Position numbers and translations under genes: made by a program. A DNA stretch of 64,000 nucleotides from UMGS1590 sp900552455 (lineage in GTDB: Bacteria > Bacillota > Peptococcia > Peptococcales > Peptococcaceae), in NCBI GenBank assembly GCA_963931105.1, contig OZ007004.1:1364001-1428000 (forward strand), given 5' to 3'. Each line of letters starts with the position of its first letter. Positions within the stretch are counted from its first letter, which is position 1. The notes below the pieces were generated by a model. That model searched no databases and was not told the DNA's origin. It saw only the letters and a list, made by a program, of their open reading frames with translations. Shown piece by piece: positions 50,621 through 59,440 of this stretch.

Positions 50621-51055
50621 ATGTTAATGCCTAAGAGAACTAAATGGCGTCGCCCACATCGTAGAAAACTCGGTGGGGAAGCTCATAAGGGTACGAAGGT
50701 CACCTACGGTGAATTTGGTCTCCAGGCTACCACCGGTGCTTGGGTCACCAGCCGTCAGATCGAAGCTGCCCGTATCGCTATGACCCGTTATATCAAACGT
50801 GGTGGTAAGGTTTGGATCAAAATTTTCCCAGACCAGCCAGTCACCGCTAAGCCAGCTGAAGTCCGCATGGGTTCCGGGAAAGGTGCTCCGGACTACTGGG
50901 TAGCAATCGTTAAGCCAGGTCGTGTGATGTTCGAAGTCAGCGGCGTGCCAGAAGAAACTGCACGTGAAGCACTTCGTCTGGCCATGCACAAACTGCCTTG
51001 CAAGTGCAAGATCGTGAAAAGGGAAGAAATGGAGGCTGTTGCTAATGAAGGCTGA
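50621..51055 (+). CDS. rplP: 50S ribosomal protein L16
   Basis: A 144-residue L16 (MPKRTKWRRPHRRK start; FQATTGAWVTSRQIEAARI; RMGSGKGAPDYWVA). It helps position A-site tRNA. The first ATG (50621) is three bases from the rpsC stop; a second at 50627 is possible. It overlaps rpmC by 11 bases. Confidence 0.97.
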   Translation: MLMPKRTKWRRPHRRKLGGEAHKGTKVTYGEFGLQATTGAWVTSRQIEAARIAMTRYIKRGGKVWIKIFPDQPVTAKPAEVRMGSGKGAPDYWVAIVKPGRVMFEVSGVPEETAREALRLAMHKLPCKCKIVKREEMEAVANEG

Positions 51056-51245
51056 AACCTTAAGAGAACTCTCCACTGAAGAGTTGAACAAGAAGGTTGT
51101 AGAACTTAAAGAAGAACTCTTTAACCTGCGTTTTCAGATGGCTACCGGCCAACTTGAAAACCCTATGCAGCTGAAGCAGGTTAGAAAAGATATCGCTAGA
51201 GCTAAGACAGTGATCCGCGAACGCGAGATCGCTGCCCAGGCGTGA
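51045..51245 (+). CDS. rpmC: 50S ribosomal protein L29
   Basis: A 66-residue L29 (ELSTEELNKKVVELKEELFN; QLKQVRKDIAR-like end). A helical hairpin at the tunnel exit, beside L23. ATG at 51045, after TGGAGGC within the end of rplP; an in-frame TTG six bases earlier is too close to that site. Confidence 0.97.
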   Translation: MKAETLRELSTEELNKKVVELKEELFNLRFQMATGQLENPMQLKQVRKDIARAKTVIREREIAAQA

Positions 51246-51263
51246 ATATAAGGAGGAAATAAA

Positions 51264-51527
51264 GTGGCAGAACGTAACCATAGAAAAGTACGTATTGGCA
51301 TTGTTAGTTCCGACAAAATGGACAAGACAATTGTAGTTGATGTTGATAGTCCTCGCCGCCATCCTCTCTATGGAAAGCTTGCGAAGAACACCAATCACTT
51401 CAAAGCCCATGACGAGCTCAACGAGGCTAAAGTCGGGGACCGCGTAAAGATCATGGAAACCCGTCCTTTATCCAAGACCAAAAGATGGCGCCTCGTCGAA
51501 ATCCTTGAAAAGGCACCGATCGTATAA
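51264..51527 (+). CDS. rpsQ: 30S ribosomal protein S17
   Basis: An 87-residue S17 (RKVRIGIVSSDKMDKTIVVD; ETRPLSKTKRWRLVEI). It binds helix 11 of 16S rRNA in the body of the subunit. GTG start after AAGGAGGAA. Confidence 0.97.
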   Translation: MAERNHRKVRIGIVSSDKMDKTIVVDVDSPRRHPLYGKLAKNTNHFKAHDELNEAKVGDRVKIMETRPLSKTKRWRLVEILEKAPIV

Positions 51528-51560
51528 GGCATCGTAAGCTCGAAAGGAGGAAAGCTCGCA

Positions 51561-51929
51561 ATGATTCAACAAGAAACCAGACTTAAAGTCGGTGATAACA
51601 CTGGCGCGAAGGAACTCCTTTGTATCCGCGTGCTTGGCGGTACAAAGCGTCGCTATGCTTCCGTAGGTGACATCATCGTTTGTGCAGTTAAAGAAGCAAC
51701 ACCCGGTGGCGTTGTCAAGAAGGGTGATGTTGTAAAGGCGGTCGTTGTTCGTACCACCCGCCCTGTAAAACGTCCAGACGGCTCTTATATTCGCTTTAGC
51801 GAAAATGCAGCTGTTATCATCAAAGAAGATAAGAGCCCAAGAGGAACCCGTATCTTTGGGCCTGTTGCCAGAGAGCTTCGTGAAAAGGACTTCATGAAGA
51901 TCGTCAGCTTGGCACCTGAAGTACTTTAA
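51561..51929 (+). CDS. rplN: 50S ribosomal protein L14
   Basis: A 122-residue L14 (MIQQETRLKVGDNTGAKEL start; RGTRIFGPVARELR near the end). It lies at the subunit interface and is the binding site of the silencing factor RsfS. ATG follows AAAGGAGGA. Confidence 0.98.
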   Translation: MIQQETRLKVGDNTGAKELLCIRVLGGTKRRYASVGDIIVCAVKEATPGGVVKKGDVVKAVVVRTTRPVKRPDGSYIRFSENAAVIIKEDKSPRGTRIFGPVARELREKDFMKIVSLAPEVL

Positions 51930-51948
51930 TTCCCCGGAGGTGAATACA

Positions 51949-52263
51949 GTGCCTAAAATGAAAATCCGCAAAGGTGACGAAGTTATCGTCATTTCTGGTA
52001 AAGATAAAGGTAAAGTCGGCAAGGTTATTAAGGCTCTGCCAGATGAACAGCGCGTTATCGTTGACGGCGTAGCTGTTGCAAAGCGCCACACCAAACCTTC
52101 CCAAGCCAATCCTCAGGGTGGGATCATTGACAAGCCAATGCCAATCCACGTATCCAACGTTATGGCATATGATGCATCTGCTAAGAAAGGCTCCCGCATC
52201 GGATACAAGTTTGTTGATGGCAAAAAGGTTCGCATCTTGAAGTCGAGCGGCAAAGAATATTAA
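51949..52263 (+). CDS. rplX: 50S ribosomal protein L24
   Basis: A 104-residue L24 (MKIRKGDEVIVISGKDKGKV, a KOW motif, then GGIIDKPMPIHVSNV). It starts large-subunit assembly. GTG at 51949 chosen (ribosome site CGGAGGTG nine bases upstream); an earlier in-frame GTG lies within that site. Confidence 0.97.
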   Translation: MPKMKIRKGDEVIVISGKDKGKVGKVIKALPDEQRVIVDGVAVAKRHTKPSQANPQGGIIDKPMPIHVSNVMAYDASAKKGSRIGYKFVDGKKVRILKSSGKEY

Positions 52264-52281
52264 TAGGGAGGAGGTCTACAA

Positions 52282-52821
52282 GTGGCTAGATTAAAAGATA
52301 AGTACGTTGCAGAAATCGCTCCTGCGCTGCAGGAAAAATTCGGCATTACCAACGTCATGGCTATTCCAAAGCTTGACAAGGTTACCATCAACATCGGCTT
52401 AGGCGAAGCAGTAGACAACCCTAAAGCTCTCGATGGTGCTGTTGATGATATCACTCGCATTGCTGGTCAGAAGCCAGTCGTAACCCGCGCTAAGAAATCC
52501 ATCGCTGGGTTTAAGATTCGTGAAGGCATGCCAATCGGCGTTAAAGTAACCCTTCGCGGTGACCGCATGTATGAATTCGTTGACCGTTTGTTCAACGTCG
52601 CATTGCCTCGCGTTAGAGACTTTCATGGTGTTTCTGGCAAAAGCTTCGATGGTCGCGGCAACTACAGCCTCGGCCTGACCGAACAGCTGATTTTCCCAGA
52701 AATCGATTACGATAAAATTGATAAGATCAGAGGTATGCAGATCGTATTTACCACGACCGCTAAGTCGGACGAAGAAGGTAAAGAGCTCCTGAAGATGCTC
52801 GGCATGCCTTTCGCAGGTTAA
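52282..52821 (+). CDS. rplE: 50S ribosomal protein L5
   Basis: A 179-residue L5 (NVMAIPKLDKVTINIGLGEA; TRAKKSIAGFKIREGMPIGV). It carries 5S rRNA into the central protuberance and touches P-site tRNA. GTG start at 52282 after GGAGGAGGT. Confidence 0.98.
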   Translation: MARLKDKYVAEIAPALQEKFGITNVMAIPKLDKVTINIGLGEAVDNPKALDGAVDDITRIAGQKPVVTRAKKSIAGFKIREGMPIGVKVTLRGDRMYEFVDRLFNVALPRVRDFHGVSGKSFDGRGNYSLGLTEQLIFPEIDYDKIDKIRGMQIVFTTTAKSDEEGKELLKMLGMPFAG

Positions 52822-52836
52822 CAGGAGGTAAGAAAA

Positions 52837-53016
52837 TTGGCCAAGACATCCAAGATTGTCCATAAGAAACCTAAATACAAAGTACGTGAACACAACAGAT
52901 GCAAAGTCTGCGGACGTCCACACGGGTACATGAGAAAGTTCGGCCTTTGCCGTGTATGCTTCCGCGAATTGGCTAGCAAAGGTGAACTGCCAGGCGTAAC
53001 CAAGTCTAGCTGGTAA
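52837..53016 (+). CDS. rpsN: 30S ribosomal protein S14, zinc type (type Z)
   Basis: A 59-residue zinc-binding S14. It has CKVCGRP and, 13 residues on, CRVCFRELASKGE, giving a C-x2-C...C-x2-C site, and ends GVTKSSW. It is slightly shorter than the usual 61 residues. TTG start at 52837, eight bases after ACAGGAGGT. It sits in the 30S head; the zinc form is standard in Bacillota. Confidence 0.96.
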   Translation: MAKTSKIVHKKPKYKVREHNRCKVCGRPHGYMRKFGLCRVCFRELASKGELPGVTKSSW

Positions 53017-53046
53017 GCATCACATTCGGAAGGAGGTCATCATTTA

Positions 53047-53445
53047 ATGGTAATGTCAGATCCAATCGCGGATTTCTTAACTCGTATCCGCAATGCAAAC
53101 ATGCAGATGCATGAAAAAGTAGAAATTCCTGCTTCTAAGACCAAAGTTCACCTTGCTGAAATTCTCAAGAATGAAGGTTTCATCAAGGACTTCGAAGTAG
53201 TTGATGATAATGTTCAGGGCAAGATCGTTGTAACCCTGAAATATGGTCCAAATCGCGAACGCGTCATCACCGGGCTGAAGAGAATCTCCAAGCCAGGTCT
53301 CCGTCGTTATTGCAAGAGCGATAATGTGCCAAAGGTCCTTGGTGGTCTCGGTATCGCCATCATCTCCACCTCTAAGGGGATCATGACCGATAAGGAAGCA
53401 CGCAAGGCCGGCTTGGGCGGCGAAGTTATCTGCTACATTTGGTAA
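53047..53445 (+). CDS. rpsH: 30S ribosomal protein S8
   Basis: A 132-residue S8 (DPIADFLTRIRNANMQMHEK; STSKGIMTDKEARKAGLGGE). It organises the central domain of 16S rRNA and in E. coli represses the spc part of the operon. ATG at 53047 after AAGGAGGT; a second ATG at 53053 is possible. Confidence 0.98.
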   Translation: MVMSDPIADFLTRIRNANMQMHEKVEIPASKTKVHLAEILKNEGFIKDFEVVDDNVQGKIVVTLKYGPNRERVITGLKRISKPGLRRYCKSDNVPKVLGGLGIAIISTSKGIMTDKEARKAGLGGEVICYIW

Positions 53446-53466
53446 TTTGTCTTAGGAGGGTAAAAC

Positions 53467-54012
53467 ATGTCTCGTATTGGTAAACTTCCAGTCGCCATTC
53501 CAGATGGTGTTACTGTAGAAATCTCCGAAGACAACGTTGTCACTGTAAAAGGTCCTAAGGGCGAACTTACAAAGGCGCTCCATCCTGATATGGTGATCAA
53601 AGCTGAAAACGGAGAAGTTACTGTCGCTTGCCCAAATGGCGACGTTAAAAATTACAATGCACTTTGGGGCTTAACCCGCAGCCTGATCAACAACATGGTC
53701 ATCGGTGTTACCAACGGTTATTCCAAGACCCTGACCATGAAGGGTGTCGGCTACAGAGCTGCCCTGCAGGGCAACAAGCTCGTCATCAGCGCCGGCTACT
53801 CTCATCCAGTAGAAATGGAACCTGTTGACGGTATTACTTTCGAAGTTCCAGAACAGACCAAGATCGTTGTCAAGGGTATTGACAAGCAGCTCGTCGGTGC
53901 AATCGCAGCTGACGTTCGCAACGTACGTCCACCAGAACCTTACAAAGGTAAAGGTATTCGTTACGAAGGCGAAGTTGTTAAGATTAAGGCTGGTAAGACT
54001 GGTTCTAAGTAA
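53467..54012 (+). CDS. rplF: 50S ribosomal protein L6
   Basis: A 181-residue L6 (SRIGKLPVAIPDGVTVEISE; C-terminal PEPYKGKGIRYEGE). Two repeated domains near the factor-binding site. ATG follows TAGGAGGG. Confidence 0.98.
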   Translation: MSRIGKLPVAIPDGVTVEISEDNVVTVKGPKGELTKALHPDMVIKAENGEVTVACPNGDVKNYNALWGLTRSLINNMVIGVTNGYSKTLTMKGVGYRAALQGNKLVISAGYSHPVEMEPVDGITFEVPEQTKIVVKGIDKQLVGAIAADVRNVRPPEPYKGKGIRYEGEVVKIKAGKTGSK

Positions 54013-54036
54013 TAGGCGGGAAAGGAGTGAACCGTT

Positions 54037-54390
54037 TTGAAAAAAGAATATCCTAGAAAGAAAATCCGCACGCATAAGCATAAAAGAATGCGTTTCCGCA
54101 TTACGGGTACACCTGAACGTCCTCGCCTCGCGGTTTTCCGCAGCGCAAAGCACATCTATGCGCAGATCATCGATGATGTGAAGGGTGTAACGCTCGTCAG
54201 CGCTTCCACCTTGAATGTCAATGCAGAAGGCACGAAGACCGATGCTGCTAAGGCTGTCGGTGAAGCTGTTGCAAAGAAAGCGCTTGATGCCGGTATCACC
54301 AAGGTCGTATTTGACCGTGGCGGTAACATTTATCATGGCCGCATCAAAGCTTTGGCTGAAGGTGCCAGAGAAGCTGGCTTAGACTTCTAA
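54037..54390 (+). CDS. rplR: 50S ribosomal protein L18
   Basis: A 117-residue L18 (RMRFRITGTPERPRLAVFRS; DRGGNIYHGRIKALAEGARE). It binds 5S rRNA. TTG start at 54037 after AAAGGAGTG; no ATG is available near by. Confidence 0.97.
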   Translation: MKKEYPRKKIRTHKHKRMRFRITGTPERPRLAVFRSAKHIYAQIIDDVKGVTLVSASTLNVNAEGTKTDAAKAVGEAVAKKALDAGITKVVFDRGGNIYHGRIKALAEGAREAGLDF

Positions 54391-54413
54391 TAAACGCTGA
54401 AGGAGGGAAAAAC

Positions 54414-54923
54414 GTGACAAGAGAAATTATCGATGCAAGTGTACTTGACTTAGAGGAACGTGTAGTAACCATCAACCGCGTTGCAAAGGTTGTTAAAGGT
54501 GGTCGTCGTTTTAGCTTCAGCGCGCTCGTTGTCGTAGGTAACGGTGACGGGATCGTCGGTGTTGGTATGGGTAAAGCAGGTGAAGTTCCTGAAGCCATCC
54601 GCAAGGGTGTTGAGGACGCTAAGAAAAACCTCATCCGCGTACCAGTCGTTGAAGGTGGCACCATTCCTCATGAAACAATCGGTCGTTTTGGCGCAGCTCG
54701 CGTAATGCTGAAGCCTGCTTCCGAAGGTACCGGGGTTATCGCAGGCGGCGCTGTCCGTGCTGTAGCAGAATTGGCAGGTATCTCCAATATCCTCACCAAG
54801 TCCCTGCGTTCCGACAACCAGATCAACATCGTTCGTGCAACGATCGCCGGTCTTCAGAGCATGAAGAGTGCTGAACAGGTTGCCAAATTGCGTGGCAAAA
54901 CTGTTGAAGAGATCTTAGGCTAA
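54414..54923 (+). CDS. rpsE: 30S ribosomal protein S5
   Basis: A 169-residue S5 (LEERVVTINRVAKVVKGGRR; GVGMGKAGEVPEAIRKGVED). It contributes to decoding accuracy and mRNA helicase activity at the entry tunnel. GTG start at 54414 after GAAGGAGGG. Confidence 0.98.
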   Translation: MTREIIDASVLDLEERVVTINRVAKVVKGGRRFSFSALVVVGNGDGIVGVGMGKAGEVPEAIRKGVEDAKKNLIRVPVVEGGTIPHETIGRFGAARVMLKPASEGTGVIAGGAVRAVAELAGISNILTKSLRSDNQINIVRATIAGLQSMKSAEQVAKLRGKTVEEILG

Positions 54924-54934
54924 GGAGGTCTATG

Positions 54935-55117
54935 ATGGCAGAATTGAAAATCACTTTAACCCGCAGTGTGATCGGTGCCAGTGAAGCTCAAAGAAAAGTC
55001 GTTAAGGCACTTGGCTTAGGTAAGACCAATAGCACTGTAGTACGTCCTGATAATGCTTCTATCCGTGGCATGGTGACCAAGATCAACCACCTCGTCACTG
55101 TAGAAGAGATCAACTAA
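54935..55117 (+). CDS. rpmD: 50S ribosomal protein L30
   Basis: A 60-residue L30 (LKITLTRSVIGASEAQRKVV; NHLVTVEEIN end). Of two adjacent ATGs I prefer 54935, seven bases from AAGGAGG. The short bacterial form of L30. Confidence 0.96.
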   Translation: MAELKITLTRSVIGASEAQRKVVKALGLGKTNSTVVRPDNASIRGMVTKINHLVTVEEIN

Positions 55118-55135
55118 TTAGGAGGTGACGTTACA

Positions 55136-55585
55136 TTGAAACTGCATGAATTACAACCAGCTGAAGGCTCCAAGCACAGCCTCAAGCGTAAAGGCCGCGG
55201 TATCGGTTCCGGCCTCGGTAAGACTGCCGGCAAGGGCCATAAGGGTCAGAAGGCACGTTCCGGTGGCGGTAAGGGCCCAGCATTTGAAGGTGGCCAGACC
55301 CCAATCCAGCGTCGTCTCCCAAAACGTGGTTTCAGCAACGCAAAGTTCAAAACCACTTTCTCCACCATCAATGTTTCTACCTTGGATGCATTTGAAGCAG
55401 GCACTGTTGTTACTCCAGAAAGCCTCGTAGAATGCGGCAAAGTAAAACAGATGAAAAATGGCGGTGTCAAAGTCCTCGGCAATGGTGAGATCACCAAAGC
55501 TCTGACTGTTAAAGCACATGCTTTCAGCGCTTCTGCAAAAGAAAAAATCGAAGCAGCTGGTGGCACCGTAGAGGTTATTGACTAA
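55136..55585 (+). CDS. rplO: 50S ribosomal protein L15
   Basis: A 149-residue L15 (MKLHELQPAEGSKHSLKRKG; GGGKGPAFEGGQTPIQRRLP). A late assembly protein in the core of the subunit. TTG start at 55136 after TAGGAGGTG. Its TAA overlaps the secY ATG (TAATG). Confidence 0.97.
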   Translation: MKLHELQPAEGSKHSLKRKGRGIGSGLGKTAGKGHKGQKARSGGGKGPAFEGGQTPIQRRLPKRGFSNAKFKTTFSTINVSTLDAFEAGTVVTPESLVECGKVKQMKNGGVKVLGNGEITKALTVKAHAFSASAKEKIEAAGGTVEVID

Positions 55586-56838
55586 TGTTAGAGACCTTGC
55601 GTGACGCCCTTAAAACTCAAGAGATGCGCAAGAAGATCCTCTTTACTTTAATGATGTTCTTGATTTTCCGCATTGGGAGTCACATTCCAGTTCCGGGCAT
55701 TGATAAAACGCAGATTGCAGCACTGATTGAACAGATCAAGCTCCTTGGTTTCTTTGATACGATCTCCGGGAGCGCACTGAAAAACGTTTCCATCTTTGCG
55801 ATGAGCATCACGCCATATATTAACGCGTCGATCATCATTCAGCTTCTGACCGTTATTTTCCCACGTTTGGAAGCGATCGCAAAAGATGACCGCAAGAAGA
55901 TTGTTGAGTATACGAGATATTTGACCGTTGGTCTTGGCTTCATCCAGGCACTTGGGATGGCCTTCTACTTCCGCAACAGTGGCGCGATGGCCGACGCTTC
56001 GGTTATGAGCATGATCATCGTCATTCTCTCTCTCACCGCTGGTACTGCTTGCTTGATGTGGATCGGTGAGCTCATCACCGAAAAAGGGATTGGCAATGGG
56101 ATCAGCTTGATCATTTTCGCGGGGATCGTTTCCCGTATCCCTGGTGGGATCGCATATTTGATTGAGTATGCGCAGCAAGGCGTAATGAATATCGTGTTTA
56201 TCCTGATCTTCCTGGTTGTCGCTCTCGCAGCAATCATCTGCGTCATCATCGTCAATCAGGGCGAACGTCGTGTGCCTGTCCAATATGCTAAGCGCGTCGT
56301 CGGACGCAAGATGTATGGTGGTCAGTCCACGCATATCCCTATCAAAGTCAACTCCGCCGGGGTTATTCCAGTCATCTTCGCGATGAGCTTGATGTTCTTC
56401 CCTGGCACCATCGCAAGCTTCTTCCCAGACAATGCTGTGGCAAGTTGGATCAGTCAGAATTTCAGCTTTGATAATGTAGCATACAACCTGATCTACGCTG
56501 TACTGATCATCTTCTTCACCTACTTCTATTCTTCAATTACCTTCAACCCAATCGATGTGGCTGATAATATCCGCAAAAACGGTGGGTTCATCCCTGGTAT
56601 CCGTCCAGGCCGCCCAACCAGCGAATATATCATGAAAGTCATGAGTCGTATCACCTTCTTTGGCGGTCTGTTCCTGGCCTGCATTGCTGTACTTCCAGCC
56701 GTTCTCATGGGCGTGGCCAATATGGATCTGTACTTCGGCGGTACCTCTCTCTTGATTGTTGTTGGTGTAGCAATTGACACAATGAAGCAGATTGAGTCCA
56801 ACATGATGATGAGAAACTACGAAGGCTTTATGAAATAA
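55585..56838 (+). CDS. secY: Preprotein translocase subunit SecY
   Basis: A 417-residue, ten-helix channel subunit of the Sec translocon, working with SecE, SecG and SecA. Markers include FRIGSHIPVPGID, the plug region after it, NASIIIQLL, and the cytoplasmic loop QGERRVPVQYAKR. It should export the SLH proteins and the lipoprotein found elsewhere in the window. Coupled to rplO by a one-base overlap. Confidence 0.98.
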   Translation: MLETLRDALKTQEMRKKILFTLMMFLIFRIGSHIPVPGIDKTQIAALIEQIKLLGFFDTISGSALKNVSIFAMSITPYINASIIIQLLTVIFPRLEAIAKDDRKKIVEYTRYLTVGLGFIQALGMAFYFRNSGAMADASVMSMIIVILSLTAGTACLMWIGELITEKGIGNGISLIIFAGIVSRIPGGIAYLIEYAQQGVMNIVFILIFLVVALAAIICVIIVNQGERRVPVQYAKRVVGRKMYGGQSTHIPIKVNSAGVIPVIFAMSLMFFPGTIASFFPDNAVASWISQNFSFDNVAYNLIYAVLIIFFTYFYSSITFNPIDVADNIRKNGGFIPGIRPGRPTSEYIMKVMSRITFFGGLFLACIAVLPAVLMGVANMDLYFGGTSLLIVVGVAIDTMKQIESNMMMRNYEGFMK

Positions 56839-56855
56839 AAATAGAGGGTGAGAAA

Positions 56856-57506
56856 ATGCATATTTTACTAATGGGCCCTCCGGGCGCCGGCAAAGGCACC
56901 CAGGCTGACGAATTGAAAAAGATCCTTGACATCCCACATATCTCCACTGGCGATATGTTCAGAAAAGCTCAGGCGGATCAAACTCCTCTCGGCTTGGAAG
57001 CAAAGGGATATATGGATCGTGGTGAGCTCGTTCCGGATGAAGTCACAATTGGTATTGTCCGTGAACGTCTCGCTGAGGACGACTGCAAAAAGGGTTGCAT
57101 CCTTGATGGTTTCCCTCGTACAGTCGCCCAGGCAGATGCTCTTGATCAGATCATGAAAGACCTCGGCTATAAGCTCGATGGTGCTGTCGATATCGAAGTA
57201 CCGCTCGACAAGCTCGTTGCCAGACTGACCGGTCGTCGTATCTGCCCAACATGCAAAGCATCCTATCATACGCTGTTCAACCCACCAAAGGTTGAAGGAA
57301 TTTGCGATAATGATGGCAGCGCCTTGTATCAACGTGATGATGACACTGAAGAAACTGCCCACAATAGACTTTCCGTCTATGAAAAGAACACAGCGCCACT
57401 CATTGCTTATTACAAGGAAAAAGGCGATTTGATCCCTATCAACGGGGATCAAGACATGGCTCTCGTCACAAAGGAAATCATGCAGAAGTTGGGGCATGAG
57501 GCATGA
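56856..57506 (+). CDS. adk: Adenylate kinase, zinc-lid form
   Basis: A 216-residue long-type adenylate kinase (ATP + AMP to 2 ADP). The P-loop is GPPGAGKGTQ, DGFPRT marks the AMP site, and the LID carries CPTC and CDND, the Cys-Cys-Cys-Asp zinc site of Gram-positive enzymes. ATG follows AGAGGGTG. Stop and map start overlap (ATGA). Confidence 0.98.
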   Translation: MHILLMGPPGAGKGTQADELKKILDIPHISTGDMFRKAQADQTPLGLEAKGYMDRGELVPDEVTIGIVRERLAEDDCKKGCILDGFPRTVAQADALDQIMKDLGYKLDGAVDIEVPLDKLVARLTGRRICPTCKASYHTLFNPPKVEGICDNDGSALYQRDDDTEETAHNRLSVYEKNTAPLIAYYKEKGDLIPINGDQDMALVTKEIMQKLGHEA

Positions 57507-58252
57507 TTACGATTAAATCTTCACACGAAATAGATTTAATGCGTGAAGCGGGCCGCATCGTTGCCGAGACTCATCAATTATTGGCAGAGTCTTTACGCCC
57601 AGGTATGAGTACGCTCGAGCTCGATGAGATTGCCGAGCGTTATATTCGGAGTCGAGGAGCGATTCCTTCCTTTAAGAACTATTGCGGGTTCCCGGGATCG
57701 ATCTGCGCCTCGATCAATGAAGTTGTTGTACATGGTATCCCTTCTGCGGACATTATTGTTCGCGAAGGGGATATCATCAGCTTCGATGTTGGTGCCATTC
57801 TGGATGGCTACCACGGTGACGCAGCGAGAACGGTCGCCTGTGGGAAAATCAGCGACGAAGCGCAAAAGCTGATCGACGATACACGTCAGAGTTTCTTCTG
57901 TGGTATGGAAGAAGCCCATGAAGGCAATCGTCTTTCGGATATCGGTCATGCGATTCAGGTCTATGCTGAAGATCGCGGATACGGCGTTGTCCGTGATTTC
58001 TGCGGTCATGGCATTGGCACGAAGATGCATGAAGATCCGCAAATACCAAATTATGGGAAGCCGGGACACGGTCCTCGCCTGAAAGTCGGTATGTGTCTGG
58101 CTGTAGAACCAATGATCAACCTGGGTACCTACGAGGTTGAGGTTCTGCAGGACAACTGGACAACGGTGACTTTGGATGGAAAGCTTTCCTGTCACTATGA
58201 AAATACCATCGCTATCACTGAGGATGGACCAGTCATTTTAACCGCTCTATAA
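57503..58252 (+). CDS. map: Methionine aminopeptidase, type I
   Basis: A 249-residue type I MetAP that removes the initiator Met. The two-metal site is visible: SFDVGAILDGYHGDAARTVA (two Asp), FCGHGIGTKMHEDP (His), VEPMI (Glu) and a late HYENTIAIT (Glu). No N-terminal zinc-finger extension. Overlaps adk by four bases. Confidence 0.98.
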   Translation: MITIKSSHEIDLMREAGRIVAETHQLLAESLRPGMSTLELDEIAERYIRSRGAIPSFKNYCGFPGSICASINEVVVHGIPSADIIVREGDIISFDVGAILDGYHGDAARTVACGKISDEAQKLIDDTRQSFFCGMEEAHEGNRLSDIGHAIQVYAEDRGYGVVRDFCGHGIGTKMHEDPQIPNYGKPGHGPRLKVGMCLAVEPMINLGTYEVEVLQDNWTTVTLDGKLSCHYENTIAITEDGPVILTAL

Positions 58253-58267
58253 TAAAAGGAGAAAAAC

Positions 58268-58483
58268 ATGAGTAAAGACGTTATTGAGCTTCAAGGCACA
58301 GTTGTTGAATCTCTACCGAATGCCATGTTTAAGGTCGAACTGGAAAACGGTTATACCATATTGGCTCATATCAGCGGAAAGATTCGTATGAACTTTATTA
58401 AGATCCTGCCGGGGGATCGTGTCACGGTTGAACTTTCTCCGTACGATCTGACACGTGGCAGAATCACCTATAGATTTAAGTAA
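58268..58483 (+). CDS. infA: Translation initiation factor IF-1
   Basis: A 71-residue single OB fold (LQGTVVESLPNAMFKVELEN; HISGKIRMNFIKILPGDRV; DLTRGRITYR). It blocks the A site during initiation. ATG follows AAAGGAGAA. The KOW-type gene often found before infA in Bacillota is absent. Confidence 0.98.
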   Translation: MSKDVIELQGTVVESLPNAMFKVELENGYTILAHISGKIRMNFIKILPGDRVTVELSPYDLTRGRITYRFK

Positions 58484-58516
58484 AATTTCGAGTTTCTCAC
58501 AAGGAGGCTTCATAAT

Positions 58517-58630
58517 ATGAAAGTTAGAGCATCCGTAAAACCGATGTGTGAAAAGTGCAAGGTCATCAAGCGCAAAGGTCGCGTCATGGTGATCTGTGAA
58601 AACCCAAAGCATAAGCAAGTACAAGGCTAA
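58517..58630 (+). CDS. rpmJ: 50S ribosomal protein L36
   Basis: A 37-residue L36 (MKVRASVKPMCEKCKVIKRK; CENPKHKQ), the Cys/His zinc-ribbon form with C-x2-C, a third Cys and His. ATG at 58517 after AAGGAGGC. Confidence 0.96.
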   Translation: MKVRASVKPMCEKCKVIKRKGRVMVICENPKHKQVQG

Positions 58631-58648
58631 ACCCAGGAGGTGCATTAA

Positions 58649-59014
58649 ATGGCAAGAATTGCTGGTATCGACCTGCCAAGAGATAAACGTATCGTTATCG
58701 GTCTTACCTATATATATGGCATCGGCGGCCCTACCGCTGAAAAACTCGTTGCAGAAGCAGGGATCAACCCTGACACCCGCGTACGCGATCTGACGGATGA
58801 AGAAGAAGAAAAGCTTCGTCGTCTTATCGACGACTACACCGTTGAAGGTGACCTTCGTCGTGAAGTAAGCCTCAACATCAAGCGCCTGACTGAAATCGGC
58901 TGCTATCGTGGCATCCGTCACAGAAAAGGTCTGCCTGTTCGTGGTCAGAACACCAAGACCAACGCTAGAACCCGCAAGGGCAAAAAGTCTGCATCTGGTA
59001 AGCGTAAAAAGTAA
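58649..59014 (+). CDS. rpsM: 30S ribosomal protein S13
   Basis: A 121-residue S13 (MARIAGIDLPRDKRIVIGLT; GIRHRKGLPVRGQNTKTNAR). It bridges the subunits at the head and touches P-site tRNA with its basic tail. ATG follows AGGAGGTG. Confidence 0.98.
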   Translation: MARIAGIDLPRDKRIVIGLTYIYGIGGPTAEKLVAEAGINPDTRVRDLTDEEEEKLRRLIDDYTVEGDLRREVSLNIKRLTEIGCYRGIRHRKGLPVRGQNTKTNARTRKGKKSASGKRKK

Positions 59015-59029
59015 TAGGGGTGAGACAAA

Positions 59030-59425
59030 GTGGCAAAACCAAGAAAAACGACTCGCGTTCGTCGTAAAGAACGTAAGAACATTGAAAAAGGCGTTGCTCA
59101 TATCAAGAGCAGCTTCAACAATACTCTGGTCACCATCACTGACGTGAATGGTAACGCCATCAGCTGGGCAAGTGCCGGTGGCATGGGCTTCCGTGGCTCC
59201 CGTAAGAGCACCCCATACGCTGCGCAGGTCGCTGCTGAAACGGCTGCAAAGGCTGCTATGGAACACGGTCTCAAAGAGATCGAATGCCTTGTTAAGGGCC
59301 CAGGCGCTGGTCGTGAAGCCGCTATTCGTGCTTTGCAGGCAGCCGGTCTTGAAGTCAGCATGATCAAGGACGTTACGCCAATCCCACACAATGGCTGCCG
59401 TCCACCAAAACGCAGAAGAGTATAA
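59030..59425 (+). CDS. rpsK: 30S ribosomal protein S11
   Basis: A 131-residue S11 (HIKSSFNNTLVTITDVNGNA; PHNGCRPPKRRRV end). It lies on the platform near the mRNA exit. GTG start at 59030 after AGGGGTGAG. Confidence 0.98.
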   Translation: MAKPRKTTRVRRKERKNIEKGVAHIKSSFNNTLVTITDVNGNAISWASAGGMGFRGSRKSTPYAAQVAAETAAKAAMEHGLKEIECLVKGPGAGREAAIRALQAAGLEVSMIKDVTPIPHNGCRPPKRRRV

Positions 59426-59440
59426 GGAGGGTTCAATCAG